A stretch of 64,000 nucleotides of DNA, from assembly GCA_009837205.1 (NCBI GenBank), contig VXTZ01000022.1, positions 1 through 64,000 of the forward strand. The letters run 5' to 3'. This document shows, piece after piece, positions 1 to 8,432 of this stretch (positions are counted from its first letter, which is position 1; each line of letters begins with the position of its first letter). Under the pieces are notes generated by a model, which saw only the letters and a list, made by a program, of their open reading frames with translations, made no database searches and had not been told where the DNA came from. The position numbers and the translations under genes were made by a program. The stretch is from Candidatus Dadabacteria bacterium (lineage in GTDB: Bacteria > Desulfobacterota_D > UBA1144 > Nemesobacterales > Nemesobacteraceae).

Positions 1-60
1 TGGTGGCGCACATAAGGCAGAACTTCCGCAAGTGCGAGTGCAGGAAGTAGGGAGAATTTG

Positions 61-2820
61 TCAGATTGATAGCGGCGTTGTTTTCGGCAACATCTTTTTT
101 TTCTCCGAGAACCTTTTCCTTATATCAATTACGGCTTGGGTGATCTCTGCGGGCAGGGATTCGAGTTCCTCTCCCGTTTCCGCCCGCACCGCGTGCCAGA
201 GCGGTTCCATGGTTTCAGTCAGGGCAGGATGGCTTTCCATTATCTGCATGACCTGTTGGCTCCAGCCGGCCGCCGTGAGATTGATTAGGGATTCCGTCAG
301 ATCATGCGTGTTCCAGTATCGTTGGCCGACGGCGACGGAAAGCGCTCGGTCAAGTTTTTCAAGAGCTGCCATCCAGTTCCCGCAGCGGGCCAGTACATCG
401 GAGACCGTATGAAACGCGGCAGGTTCCTCCGGCATCAGTTCCGCCGCGCGGCAAGCGTAGCGTTTCGCTTCTTCCAGGCGCGCAACGTCGTCACTCCTGA
501 GAATCGCCTCCGCCCTGACGCGCCAGGCCTCGCCACACTCGGGGTCGAGTTCTGCTGCCTTTTTGCAACCTGATTCCGAGTTGTCATAACATCCCAGCAA
601 GTTGGCAATATTGCTCCTAGTGGCCAGCAGCTTAGCGAATTTCTGACGCGTATCTACCGGATCTTTCATATAAATATATTCTGAAAACCGGCCGTGGGAA
701 GTGATCCAGTCTTCAAACCGCCCCAGTTCCAAATATGCGGTGTCCAGAGCAAACAACGCTAGACTGGCACCGTAACGTAATGTTGCCGAGTCATCGGTAC
801 GAACATATTGAGTGAAGCTTTCCAAAATGGAGACAACTTCATCATAACGCTTTTGTGCGACAAGGACGTTTCCTTTCTCGGCGAGCGTCTTGATAAGCGC
901 CAGGCGCAACCATTCCGGATCGTCCGGGCGGACATATTGCGAAGCTTGTCGCCAGGTCGCGAGAGCTTCTTCGTGATGATCCTTTTCCGAGAAAAATTCG
1001 CCAAGAAGCCGAAGCCATTCAGTGGCTGCATAGCGTAGAGGGTGCGGGTCGTCCTGATTTACAAGCTCCGGAATTTTCCCTATAACGTTTGAGGCATCGC
1101 CAGAATTTTCCAGAGTGAAAAGAATTCCGGCCTCTGCAATCAGAGCTCCAAGTGCGTAAATCCGCAACTGTGCGGCATCATCGGGACTGACAGCCTCGGT
1201 TACATGCCTGAACGCATCGAGGGCATCCTCAAAATGCTTTCTTCCTCCTAAGGCGAAACCAAGAAGAAACCGAGCAAAAAGATTCTCCGGTTCTTGCCTG
1301 ATTGTCTCTCTGCACTCGGTTTCCGCCTCCACGAAGCGCTCAGACTGGAGTAGCTCGATGCCGCGACAGACCTTATCCGAAAAACAATCCAAATCTAACT
1401 GGTACTGCCGGGAGATATCCCGCACTATTTCGCCAAATGCTGACACGTTCGCGCCGTTCGTGCCGATAGAATTGATTATCAGGTTAAAGGCATTGTTCAG
1501 CCAGTCTTCGCGTTCCGTGAAACCACTGTCGTTCGCCGCATAGGGGATCAGGGCTCCAAGCAGTTCAGGCGCCTCTTCATCCTTAGAGACCCCGCTGCTT
1601 AACTTCTCAAGAGTCGCCAGATACATCGACCGCATCGGAACCGGGCCGAACAGATCGTTGAGGAAGTCTACCAGCAGCTTCAGGCGTCGATATCCCCGCC
1701 GCGAGAAACGCAGCAGGAAGTAGATGTTGTAGAACCGGTCGGCAACCTCGTACCGGATACGCTTTTCCCTCTCTGGCCGCGCTTCCCTGGCGTATCCCTT
1801 GTCCACCAGCTGCTTGAGCTGGGCGCTTGTGTGAGATGAGGAAAGCCTGGCCGCGGCGGATACTTCCTTCGCGAGCATGGGACTCCATCCCTCCGCAAGG
1901 CAATGAAACACCTTTCGGGACTGTGTCGGCAGCTCCTCAATGCGGGACTTGAAGTACGGAGTCTGTTCGTCGATTAGCTGTTCCAAGTCCTTGAACGCGG
2001 AACCGAGCGGCGACTCAACCAGAATTCCGTAGGTCAGCACCAGCAGCCGCGGGTTTCCTCCGGTCAGGCGGCGCATGGTCTCGATTCGCCCGCGTTCGCG
2101 GCTCAGTGTCTCGGTGACCTCAGTTTTGCCTTCACGTTCCGCGAGGGCTCGGAAGATCTGAAGATACTCTTCGCACCCAAGACCTTCTAGAAGAAAAACC
2201 CGGAAAAACTCGTAAAACGGTTCGCCGCGGTGCCGTATGGCCTCGAAGACGGCGTTTGCGGAACCGATCAGCAGTATCTCCGGATGTTCGATCAACGAAG
2301 CCCGCAAAGCGTGGACTTCGCGCTCATCACCCAGTTGTGAGAAAACGATGTCAAGATTTTCGACAAACAGAATCAGCCTCTTTCCGCTTCCTCGGGAGAA
2401 ATCAATAAGAACCGAGAGCGCGTACGCGGCAAGGCGCTGCGGATCCTTCTCGTCGGCCGAAAGCGCTTCTGCCTTGTCCTCCCATCGGGAATCCCGAGTG
2501 GCGCGGGTCAGGTGATGCAGGGCCGTAAGCCAGAAATCCGCCAGGTCGGTCACCTGATAGCTTTCCTCGTGAAACGCCACGGGCTGCCATGCTTCTGCAA
2601 GATCGGGCGTTTCGCGTACCGCTTGGAGAAACCGCAGACCGAGGGTGGTTTTGCCCATCCCCCGCGAACCGACAAGCAGCATGTGCTGGCACGGTCGGTC
2701 GGTTTTCTGCTCGTCCAGGAGGCGAAGCATCTCAGTGAGGGTCTCCTGACGGGCGACGAAGGAAGCCTTGAGTTCTTCCGGGGAGAGTTGGGCCGGGTTG
2801 TAGATACGTCTTTGCTTCAT
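61..2820 (-). CDS. AAA/STAND-like ATPase with TPR-type C-terminal half
   Basis: Large P-loop NTPase, 919 aa. Residues 51-59 carry a Walker A motif (GSRGMGKTT) and around residue 155 there is a Walker B-like strand (LILFVENLD). A winged-helix-like part follows, and the C-terminal half (from about residue 500) is helical with TPR-like repeats. This layout resembles STAND regulators or defence NTPases, where the repeats sense a ligand and the ATPase switches. The start at 2820 is chosen because its ATG overlaps the stop of the upstream ATPase gene (ATGA); an in-frame ATG 36 nt further up is less likely. The two genes form one operon that may continue past the left edge. No catalytic effector domain is visible. 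The function is unknown; defence is inferred only from the neighbourhood. Confidence 0.75.
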   Translation of the reverse strand: MKQRRIYNPAQLSPEELKASFVARQETLTEMLRLLDEQKTDRPCQHMLLVGSRGMGKTTLGLRFLQAVRETPDLAEAWQPVAFHEESYQVTDLADFWLTALHHLTRATRDSRWEDKAEALSADEKDPQRLAAYALSVLIDFSRGSGKRLILFVENLDIVFSQLGDEREVHALRASLIEHPEILLIGSANAVFEAIRHRGEPFYEFFRVFLLEGLGCEEYLQIFRALAEREGKTEVTETLSRERGRIETMRRLTGGNPRLLVLTYGILVESPLGSAFKDLEQLIDEQTPYFKSRIEELPTQSRKVFHCLAEGWSPMLAKEVSAAARLSSSHTSAQLKQLVDKGYAREARPEREKRIRYEVADRFYNIYFLLRFSRRGYRRLKLLVDFLNDLFGPVPMRSMYLATLEKLSSGVSKDEEAPELLGALIPYAANDSGFTEREDWLNNAFNLIINSIGTNGANVSAFGEIVRDISRQYQLDLDCFSDKVCRGIELLQSERFVEAETECRETIRQEPENLFARFLLGFALGGRKHFEDALDAFRHVTEAVSPDDAAQLRIYALGALIAEAGILFTLENSGDASNVIGKIPELVNQDDPHPLRYAATEWLRLLGEFFSEKDHHEEALATWRQASQYVRPDDPEWLRLALIKTLAEKGNVLVAQKRYDEVVSILESFTQYVRTDDSATLRYGASLALFALDTAYLELGRFEDWITSHGRFSEYIYMKDPVDTRQKFAKLLATRSNIANLLGCYDNSESGCKKAAELDPECGEAWRVRAEAILRSDDVARLEEAKRYACRAAELMPEEPAAFHTVSDVLARCGNWMAALEKLDRALSVAVGQRYWNTHDLTESLINLTAAGWSQQVMQIMESHPALTETMEPLWHAVRAETGEELESLPAEITQAVIDIRKRFSEKKKMLPKTTPLSI

Positions 2821-4028
2821 GGCTCCATCCCCCCTGACCGGTTTTTCCGCCACCACTCCCTAAGCAGGTTCGATCTGAAACACACATGGGAGCCGTCCCG
2901 CCGCACGTACCCGTCCGATTCCAGATTGCGAAGCGCCGAGAGAAGCTCGCTTTCGCCCTGCCGGGTCAGTTTCTCAATATCCGAGATGCGCGCACCGTCT
3001 CTCCGCCGACAGGCGTGATTGAGTATGTCGTGCGCCGCTTCCTGCTCGTCTGCGTCAAGCATGATTTCCAAGCGGGCTGCGTAATGGTCAAGATGAGGCG
3101 TGCCGCCAGGTCCCGTAAGCCTTTCCGTGAAGCATCGCTCTATTGCACTTTCGGAAACGCGCGAGGGGTCCCCATTGCAGGATTGGCGAAGGGTCGAAAA
3201 AAACAGTTGCAGGTGATAGGGAACCGGATCCGAGAGGAGGTCGAGAATTTGTGAGACGCTACGTTCGTCCATGCGGAAGCCATAACTGTCTCCAAGCTCC
3301 TCCAGAAACTTAACTGCGACATCCCGGTCCCATGAATCCAGCTGGAAAGGGGCCAGATCGTTTATTAATCCCGAAAGAGCAAAGCGTCTGAGAACGCCTT
3401 CAAGCCCGATGGACCCGCCGATCAGTGTGCACACCTTCCCGCGCATCTGCGGAGACTGGCGCCAGCGCCGGAACCCGGACAGCAGCAACTCGACATCATG
3501 TTTTCCTTCGAGGGTTTTCAGCATGCGCGAGACGAGTATCGGAAACTCGTCGAGGATGATCAGGAGGCTGCGACCGGGATCCGGCAGACTCTCAAGACGT
3601 TCAAGAAGCTGATCCGCTGTACGTTTCCAGTCCCGGCCGATCGCCCTTTTGAGTTCAATGCGGACTTTTTCGATGCTGACGGAAACTTCGGAAAAGGAAA
3701 ATGTGCTCTTGAGCGTGTCTACTACGGTCTTTGCGAACGGAATTTTTTCGATGCCTCGGCGGTACTCCGGGTTCACCGCCAGAGCGGCGACAATTGCCGC
3801 CAAGCAATCCGCCGAATCTTCGGCACCTTCAACATCCACATAAAAGACATCCCAGTTTTCCCGAGGTTCGCGACGAAGTTCCAACATGAGGCTGGTCTTC
3901 CCGACCCGTCGCGGGGCAAGCATCAGAACATGCTCTCCCTGCTCCAGTTTTTCCCATAGCAGTTCCAGTTCGGATTCTCGTCCGTAGAGGTCTTCGCCGA
4001 TTACCGCCTGTCCTGTAATGTTTTGCAT
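2817..4028 (-). CDS. ATPase_2-like P-loop ATPase
   Basis: A 403-aa ATPase of the archaeal-type ATPase_2/AAA family. Walker A is APRRVGKTS at residues 38-46 and Walker B is LLIILDEFP at 155-163; a winged-helix segment lies in the last 80 residues (SELLSALRNLESDGYVRR). It is the first gene of a two-ATPase operon and overlaps the next gene by ATGA, so the products are probably made in matched amounts and may work together. The ATG at 4028 has a GGGAG ribosome site 8 nt upstream and a good promoter behind it. These ATPases are common in archaea and sporadic in bacteria, which suggests transfer. The substrate is unknown. Confidence 0.75.
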   Translation of the reverse strand: MQNITGQAVIGEDLYGRESELELLWEKLEQGEHVLMLAPRRVGKTSLMLELRREPRENWDVFYVDVEGAEDSADCLAAIVAALAVNPEYRRGIEKIPFAKTVVDTLKSTFSFSEVSVSIEKVRIELKRAIGRDWKRTADQLLERLESLPDPGRSLLIILDEFPILVSRMLKTLEGKHDVELLLSGFRRWRQSPQMRGKVCTLIGGSIGLEGVLRRFALSGLINDLAPFQLDSWDRDVAVKFLEELGDSYGFRMDERSVSQILDLLSDPVPYHLQLFFSTLRQSCNGDPSRVSESAIERCFTERLTGPGGTPHLDHYAARLEIMLDADEQEAAHDILNHACRRRDGARISDIEKLTRQGESELLSALRNLESDGYVRRDGSHVCFRSNLLREWWRKNRSGGMEP

Positions 4029-4062
4029 CCGCTCGACTCCCGTTCAGATCAGGATGGAAAAC

Positions 4063-4091
4063 AGAATACATGACAAGGGGTTTTTTGGCAA
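4063..4091 (-). promoter_or_regulatory. Promoter of the two-ATPase operon
   Basis: On the minus strand TTGCCA (-35, 4086-4091) is followed after exactly 17 nt by TATTCT (-10, 4063-4068). Transcription would start near 4056, giving a leader of about 28 nt before the ATG at 4028. Confidence 0.55.
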
Positions 4092-4118
4092 TAAATTTTT
4101 TGGCAAAAAGTTTATTGC
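4088..4118. promoter_or_regulatory. Inverted repeat overlapping the -35 of the ATPase operon
   Basis: GCAATAAA (4088-4095) and TTTATTGC (4111-4118) form a perfect 8-bp inverted repeat 15 nt apart. The left arm overlaps the -35 element of the promoter for the two-ATPase operon. It looks like an operator, but no regulator gene is adjacent in the window. Confidence 0.35.
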
Positions 4119-4165
4119 TATAGGGGAATCCACAGAAGATGCTATCGTCGCACTTCCACGAAATC

Positions 4166-4260
4166 CAAGGCAATCATTCAGGTCCAGAAAACCCGACAGA
4201 CGCACAGTCAGTTTTTCAGCACAGCGGAAAACGGCGAAACACTATACACCCAAAGCGTAG
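4166..4260 (-). pseudogene. Frameshifted 3' remnant of a second copy of the 201-aa island gene
   Basis: Translated on the minus strand this stretch gives RFGCIVFRRFP and, after a frameshift, AEKLTVRLSGFLDLND. The intact gene at 5847-6452 ends RFGRIVFRRLP ... AEKRAKRLSRFLNSKD. About 23 nt are missing between the two blocks relative to the intact gene, which breaks the frame. Homology stops near 4260, so only the C-terminal part of a diverged paralogue remains. In the intact operon an MBL hydrolase gene follows at this point; here the two-ATPase operon follows instead. Confidence 0.6.
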
Positions 4261-4407
4261 TCACCATCACTCATCGCCTTTCGCCCCAGGACATGTCCGC
4301 CACGCACTTTCCTAGCTTCGCTCGCTCATCAGAAGCTCCTTCTCCCGCAGCCTCCCAGCCACTTTTTTTTCTTCTCGCGCGCCCTTTTCCTTATTATATA
4401 TAAGAGC

Positions 4408-4575
4408 TCAGACTCCCCTTTCCTCAAGGCCCGGGGGAAGTTCTCCGTAATAGGGAGAGTCCTCCTCGTACATCTCAAGGACTTTATCCTTCGGCATGTC
4501 GCACATATCTTCCGTGAAACCGAACATCCTGCATATGTGGCGAAGCTCCTCCTCCCTCCCCGGAAGCGGGTCCAT
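4408..4575 (-). repeat. Direct repeat copy 1: detached 3' end of the nitroreductase gene
   Basis: This 168-bp block matches 7495-7662, the last 55 codons plus stop of the nitroreductase gene, at 163 of 168 positions. The five differences are all third-base and synonymous (Gly, Gly, Glu, Lys and Val codons), so the encoded peptide (MDPLPG...LEERGV) is identical. The block runs exactly from an in-frame ATG to the TGA. No ribosome site precedes it, so it is probably a displaced gene end left by insertion of the 4576-7494 segment rather than an expressed gene, although a small gene cannot be excluded. Confidence 0.85.
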
Positions 4576-4755
4576 GTTATGACGGAACAAGCATTTTTCC
4601 TGATTAGGTTGTTTCTAGTTTTATTCACAGCATCGTGCACAGTTGCTAAAGCTGGCAAGAGGGGTGAAACGGACATGAAAGATTTTCTTTGAAGTAAAAG
4701 TCATGGGTTGGTGCGTCAGATAAGATTTTTAGACAAAATTAATCTGTCGGACTTA

Positions 4756-5850
4756 TTATCGTCTACTCCAAACACCCTTGAGATGAGTGGCGTTACCGAA
4801 CAATTCAACTGACCAATCAGGTTCTGAGTTTTTAAGGCAGCGACGCAATCGCACATGACCCTGTTTTGGGTAGGCTTTGCGAATTCCCCATCCATATCGA
4901 CGAATTGTTTTTTCGACCGAATTATTGCGTTTGGTTGAAGCAGTTGAAGTTAATCGTGCGGAAGAATAGGCCTTAGTTGTTCTTTCCCGTATACGTTTAA
5001 CATCTTCCTTGCTCGGGAGAGGCTTACGACCTCGACTGAATGGTGTGAGTATGGCAAATGGAGTCGGTATGAGCAAGTTTTCCCAAATATCAGCAAATTC
5101 TCCAGTTTTCGAACCGTGATGTGCAACCTTGTACACGGAAGATTTTGTATTTTTTATGGATTGAGAGTCGTTGGCAATAGCTGACCACCCTCCTCCAGGC
5201 ATCTCCTCAAGATCCGCACCCAGCAATATTGCGTCGTCACCCAAATCAATTAAAAGAGCCACTGAAATATCATTTGGTCGCATGTCTCCCATTCTTGTTC
5301 TGGTCGTGCCTAATTCCGGTATTTTCTCAGCCAAGCGTGACAAAAAACTTGCAATGCGTTCATTTGACGGCGAAAGTGCAAATACCTTCACATTCTTCTC
5401 GGTTTTTCGAATCAGAGTGTCTGTCAGCAAAAATTTTGGTTTCTTTCCTCGTTGCTCTAAAATCTCCAGAATTTTTATAATTTCTTGCGTTGATCTCGCG
5501 CTAGGGGCGGGATCAGTTTCTGCGTAAACCGCGGCAAACCCGAGGAACTCCTCTCCACGAAGAGCCATTGCGCAGCAGAAATCTGCGAACTCGCAACAAT
5601 CAACCACTTCGGATAGGCCACCGATGTGATCATCATGCCAATGGGTAGCTATAACATGGGAAACTTGTTTAGCGAAATCAACCCCTATTTTGTTCAAGTA
5701 GGCGACAGCCGAACTCTGGGATTGACTGTTCTCCTCTAGGCAAGAATCAACGATAATCCATTCACCGTCGCCGATGTGAACAACAATTGACTCTCCGTAG
5801 CCGGGACCGATCAATGAAACTTCTATGACATCGGAAGGAGGAGCTTTCAA
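4756..5850 (-). CDS. MBL-fold hydrolase, ComEC/Rec2-like
   Basis: Metallo-beta-lactamase fold protein, 364 aa. The metal-binding signature THWHDDHIGG is at residues 69-78, a later strand carries LLGADLEE, and KVAHHGSKTGE supplies a downstream histidine, as in the hydrolase domain of ComEC-type proteins. There is no membrane segment, so it is a free soluble hydrolase. It is the last gene of a three-gene operon and its ATG overlaps the stop of the gene before it (ATGA). Family members cut phosphodiester or ester bonds; a nuclease or nucleotide hydrolase is plausible here. The C-terminal 90 residues are basic and serine-rich, which would suit nucleic-acid binding. The role in the island is unknown. 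Confidence 0.8.
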   Translation of the reverse strand: MKAPPSDVIEVSLIGPGYGESIVVHIGDGEWIIVDSCLEENSQSQSSAVAYLNKIGVDFAKQVSHVIATHWHDDHIGGLSEVVDCCEFADFCCAMALRGEEFLGFAAVYAETDPAPSARSTQEIIKILEILEQRGKKPKFLLTDTLIRKTEKNVKVFALSPSNERIASFLSRLAEKIPELGTTRTRMGDMRPNDISVALLIDLGDDAILLGADLEEMPGGGWSAIANDSQSIKNTKSSVYKVAHHGSKTGEFADIWENLLIPTPFAILTPFSRGRKPLPSKEDVKRIRERTTKAYSSARLTSTASTKRNNSVEKTIRRYGWGIRKAYPKQGHVRLRRCLKNSEPDWSVELFGNATHLKGVWSRR

Positions 5851-6452
5851 TCTTTTGAATTGAGGAAGCGGGATAGACGCTTCGCTCGTTTTTCAGCACG
5901 GTGAAGAGTGGAAGATGTCCAACCTGGTAAACGGCGGAACACAATACGTCCAAAGCGTTGTTGTCGCCCATTGGGACGTATTGAGCGACCCACTGTCAAA
6001 TAGAACACAGCACCTATTTTGAGCAATTCCTGATCATCGTCTGAAATGTCCTCAATCGGAAGTTCCGCCATCTCGCTTGGGTAGTTTTCCTCGTTTGTCA
6101 GGTCGCGTAATCGGGCAGTGAAATTTTCATCTCCCACTGTTTCGACGATACCTTCCCAATCCTGAAGTATCCTGTCTTGAGGTACTTCCGGTGGCGATTT
6201 TGGATTTTTAATCTCTGGAAAAGCAAAAGGAGCATATACATTTAACTCCGTATTCTTGTCGATTTTCTGCGGCAAAAGTCCTACCCTGTTTGAGTGCTTG
6301 TTGAATGTTGCCAGAAAAGTTTCCTCGACAGCGTCTCTGAAAACATGAATTTCGGTAGGGAACTCACCTATAACATTATCACGTCGAGACATATTATTTG
6401 AGTTAAAACCTGGTATATCTGTCCGTATAAAAGCCGCTGTGGCTATAGTCAT
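5847..6452 (-). CDS. Unrecognised 201-aa island protein
   Basis: Not recognised. The ATG at 6452 overlaps the upstream stop codon (ATGA) and the 3' end overlaps the MBL gene in the same way, so the three proteins are tightly co-translated. A longer reading from 6524 exists but the overlap argues against it. The protein is soluble, with an acidic middle (DISDDDQELL) and a basic C-terminus (RFGRIVFRRLP, RAEKRAKRLSRF). A decayed copy of this C-terminus lies at 4166-4260, so the family has been present twice in this locus. The basic tail could contact nucleic acid or the partner hydrolase; that is a guess. Confidence 0.6.
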   Translation of the reverse strand: MTIATAAFIRTDIPGFNSNNMSRRDNVIGEFPTEIHVFRDAVEETFLATFNKHSNRVGLLPQKIDKNTELNVYAPFAFPEIKNPKSPPEVPQDRILQDWEGIVETVGDENFTARLRDLTNEENYPSEMAELPIEDISDDDQELLKIGAVFYLTVGRSIRPNGRQQRFGRIVFRRLPGWTSSTLHRAEKRAKRLSRFLNSKD

Positions 6453-7171
6453 GTTCGGTATTCCTCCGTCAGCGCCATAATTTGATCCACTATTATTGCT
6501 GCCCGCTTCATTGAAATCTCCCAATTGGCTTCTAAAGCTTCAACAGCCAATGATGCATTCTGAACTGATTTTTCATTATCCATCAATTGAAATTGATTAC
6601 TCACTCCAACGAAAATACCCGTATTACCTTCAATTTTAATAGATGGCTCAACTTGGGCCTGCACGGAACTATCATACTCACCTACCTGCTGCAAATTTTT
6701 CTGGAGCATTGTAATCGAAAGCATGCCTCCTCGTTCGTATATGGGTGCGTCGTAAGATTTTTGTATTTCCTTTCCCCACTCACCCCAAGCATCTTTCGGC
6801 GCTAATCGACTGCCTACACGATCCCTGACTTCAAAGTCGCCAGTATCAAAATGAATATTTCGGTTGATACCCATAGCTACCACCGGTGTGTGGGGCAGAT
6901 ACTTCCCGAAACATGAAATTACAAGATCTTTAATATGCTCGGGGTGGTCACCAACACCGGTTACTAAAAAATGGTCAAGTCTAACCTTAAGCTCAAATGT
7001 ATCAACCCCGAAAGCACATTCTTCTTTATTTTGTAACAACATTACCGTTTTCTCGGCTTCTTTTTCTCCTATCATCCCGTGCCGAGCAAACCATGCTGGT
7101 TGAAAAATTCTCGGATTGAAAGAACCAAGCAATACAATGCTTGCGTTATCAAATTCTGGCTTGATACGCAT
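6449..7171 (-). CDS. Unrecognised 240-aa island protein
   Basis: First gene of the three-gene MBL operon. I do not recognise the family. Near the N-terminus is a striking stretch, LLGSFNPRIFQPAWFARHGM, followed by mixed alpha/beta sequence and a C-terminal amphipathic part. There is no signal peptide, membrane segment or known catalytic motif. The ATG at 7171 has an AAGG about 10 nt upstream and a promoter at 7222-7251. The last codons overlap the next gene (ATGA). The strict coupling suggests that all three products act together. Relatedness to sporadically distributed families of about 250 aa should be tested. Confidence 0.65.
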   Translation of the reverse strand: MRIKPEFDNASIVLLGSFNPRIFQPAWFARHGMIGEKEAEKTVMLLQNKEECAFGVDTFELKVRLDHFLVTGVGDHPEHIKDLVISCFGKYLPHTPVVAMGINRNIHFDTGDFEVRDRVGSRLAPKDAWGEWGKEIQKSYDAPIYERGGMLSITMLQKNLQQVGEYDSSVQAQVEPSIKIEGNTGIFVGVSNQFQLMDNEKSVQNASLAVEALEANWEISMKRAAIIVDQIMALTEEYRT

Positions 7172-7494
7172 AATTCGTATACCTTAGCTGTTTGTAAGTC
7201 AACATACCTCGCCCGACAACCACTATAACACCAAATAGGTTTTTTGGACAATCAGAACTTTCCATTCCATTTCTAATTTCATCAACTAATATTGATCTCA
7301 ACGCTACGCTCTTTCAAACATAGAGTGTTTATCCAAACGCTTCCAGTGCTGTTCTGCTTACGAGCAACTCTGCGAGAGTATCTCAAGTCCACAGAACCGA
7401 GGATGAAATCAGAAACCGCTCTATGGCTCCACAAAAACTTACCGTTGAACAATTTTTCCTGAAAGCAGCCGAAAACCGAAATTTTTTCCTTTTT
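7172..7494. other. Intergenic region between island operon and nitroreductase 3' end
   Basis: These 323 bases hold the promoter of the three-gene operon (7222-7251) and otherwise AT-rich sequence without a convincing gene, RNA or terminator. The right edge meets the 168-bp direct repeat at the nitroreductase stop codon. No integrase or transposase remnant is visible. Confidence 0.5.
7222..7251 (-). promoter_or_regulatory. Promoter of the three-gene MBL operon
   Basis: On the minus strand TTGTCC (7246-7251) and TATAGT (7222-7227) are 18 nt apart. The start would be near 7215, about 44 nt before the ATG at 7171. Confidence 0.45.
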
Positions 7495-7662
7495 TCAGAC
7501 TCCCCTTTCCTCAAGACCCGGGGGAAGCTCCCCGTAATAGGGAGAGTCCTCCTCGTACATCTCAAGAACCTTATCCTTCGGCATGTCGCACATATCTTCC
7601 GTGAAACCGAACATCCTGCATATGTGGCGAAGCTCCTCCTCCCTCCCCGGAAGCGGGTCCAT
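7495..7662 (-). repeat. Direct repeat copy 2: in-place 3' end of the nitroreductase gene
   Basis: Partner of the block at 4408-4575, offset 3087 bp. It begins at the stop codon of the nitroreductase gene and ends at an internal Met codon 55 codons before the stop. The segment between the copies is the three-gene island. Confidence 0.85.
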
Positions 7663-8376
7663 TGGTTGTATGAGTTTTTCCTCCTCAAGCTCCTTCCGCA
7701 CGTCCTGGTCCTCGGCAAGCGGAGTTCCGTACTCGTTTGAGTGATAAAGCCTGTCGAACCTCTTCCTCGGCCTCTGGCCGGGATCCTCAGCCGCGTATCC
7801 CACTGTCATGAGCCAGATGGGAACTATGTTCTCGGGAGTCCCGAGAACCTTCGGGAACTCGGCCGGCTTTCTCCCCGTGGCGATAAGGCAGCACCCGAGG
7901 CCCAGGTCAGTGGCCGCGAGCATGGCGTTCGCTATGGCCTGGCCCGCCTCGACCCTCAGAAGATCCTCCGCCCTGTCCTTGGGAAAGCTCATGAGCCTCG
8001 GATAGGTGTTCTCGGTAAGTATCTTGTAGGTCCAGCCGTGAGCGGCGGTTATGGCCCTCGCGGGAAACAGCACCTGGAAGGTCTGTATGAGCTCCTTGTA
8101 CCAGGCGTCCAGGTTTATCAGCCACGCAACGATAATCGGGGCCTGGCGCAGGTGGATCTCGTTAAACGCGGATCCGCATTCAACTATCTTCTCGAATTTC
8201 TCCGGGGGATAGGTCCTTTTGTCTATGACTATCGCCTCGGTCGAGTTGCAGTTGCCCTGGCAGGAGCAGTACCGCGCCGCCTGGAGCATCTTCTGTATCT
8301 TCCAGTCCTCAACCTCTTTCCAGGGCTTGTAGAACCTAAAGCTTCTCCTGGTGCCCATTGCTTCAAAAACTTCCAT
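7495..8376 (-). CDS. Nitroreductase family FMN protein
   Basis: A 293-aa nitroreductase-fold flavoprotein: N-terminal RRSFRFYKPW (the FMN phosphate-binding RRSxRxF motif) and a later helix with AGQAIANAMLAATDLGLGCC typical of the family. Such enzymes use NAD(P)H to reduce nitro groups, quinones or enones, or act as dehalogenases. The roughly 60-residue C-terminal extension (from DQDVRKELEEE on) is longer than the usual domain. A strong AAGGAGGG site precedes the ATG. It follows the SDR gene by 56 nt in the same direction, so the two are probably one operon. Its last 55 codons are duplicated 3.1 kb away at the far edge of the island. Confidence 0.85.
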   Translation of the reverse strand: MEVFEAMGTRRSFRFYKPWKEVEDWKIQKMLQAARYCSCQGNCNSTEAIVIDKRTYPPEKFEKIVECGSAFNEIHLRQAPIIVAWLINLDAWYKELIQTFQVLFPARAITAAHGWTYKILTENTYPRLMSFPKDRAEDLLRVEAGQAIANAMLAATDLGLGCCLIATGRKPAEFPKVLGTPENIVPIWLMTVGYAAEDPGQRPRKRFDRLYHSNEYGTPLAEDQDVRKELEEEKLIQPMDPLPGREEELRHICRMFGFTEDMCDMPKDKVLEMYEEDSPYYGELPPGLEERGV

Positions 8377-8432
8377 TGTAAATCCCTCCTTTGTCTCTGG
8401 TTTGTTCTCTAAAAGTTTCTCCCCCGCCGCAC

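Noticed and set aside
32-412. Open frame of 126 aa on the plus strand
   Set aside because: It lies fully antisense to the TPR part of the large ATPase, has no ribosome site and no recognisable sequence.
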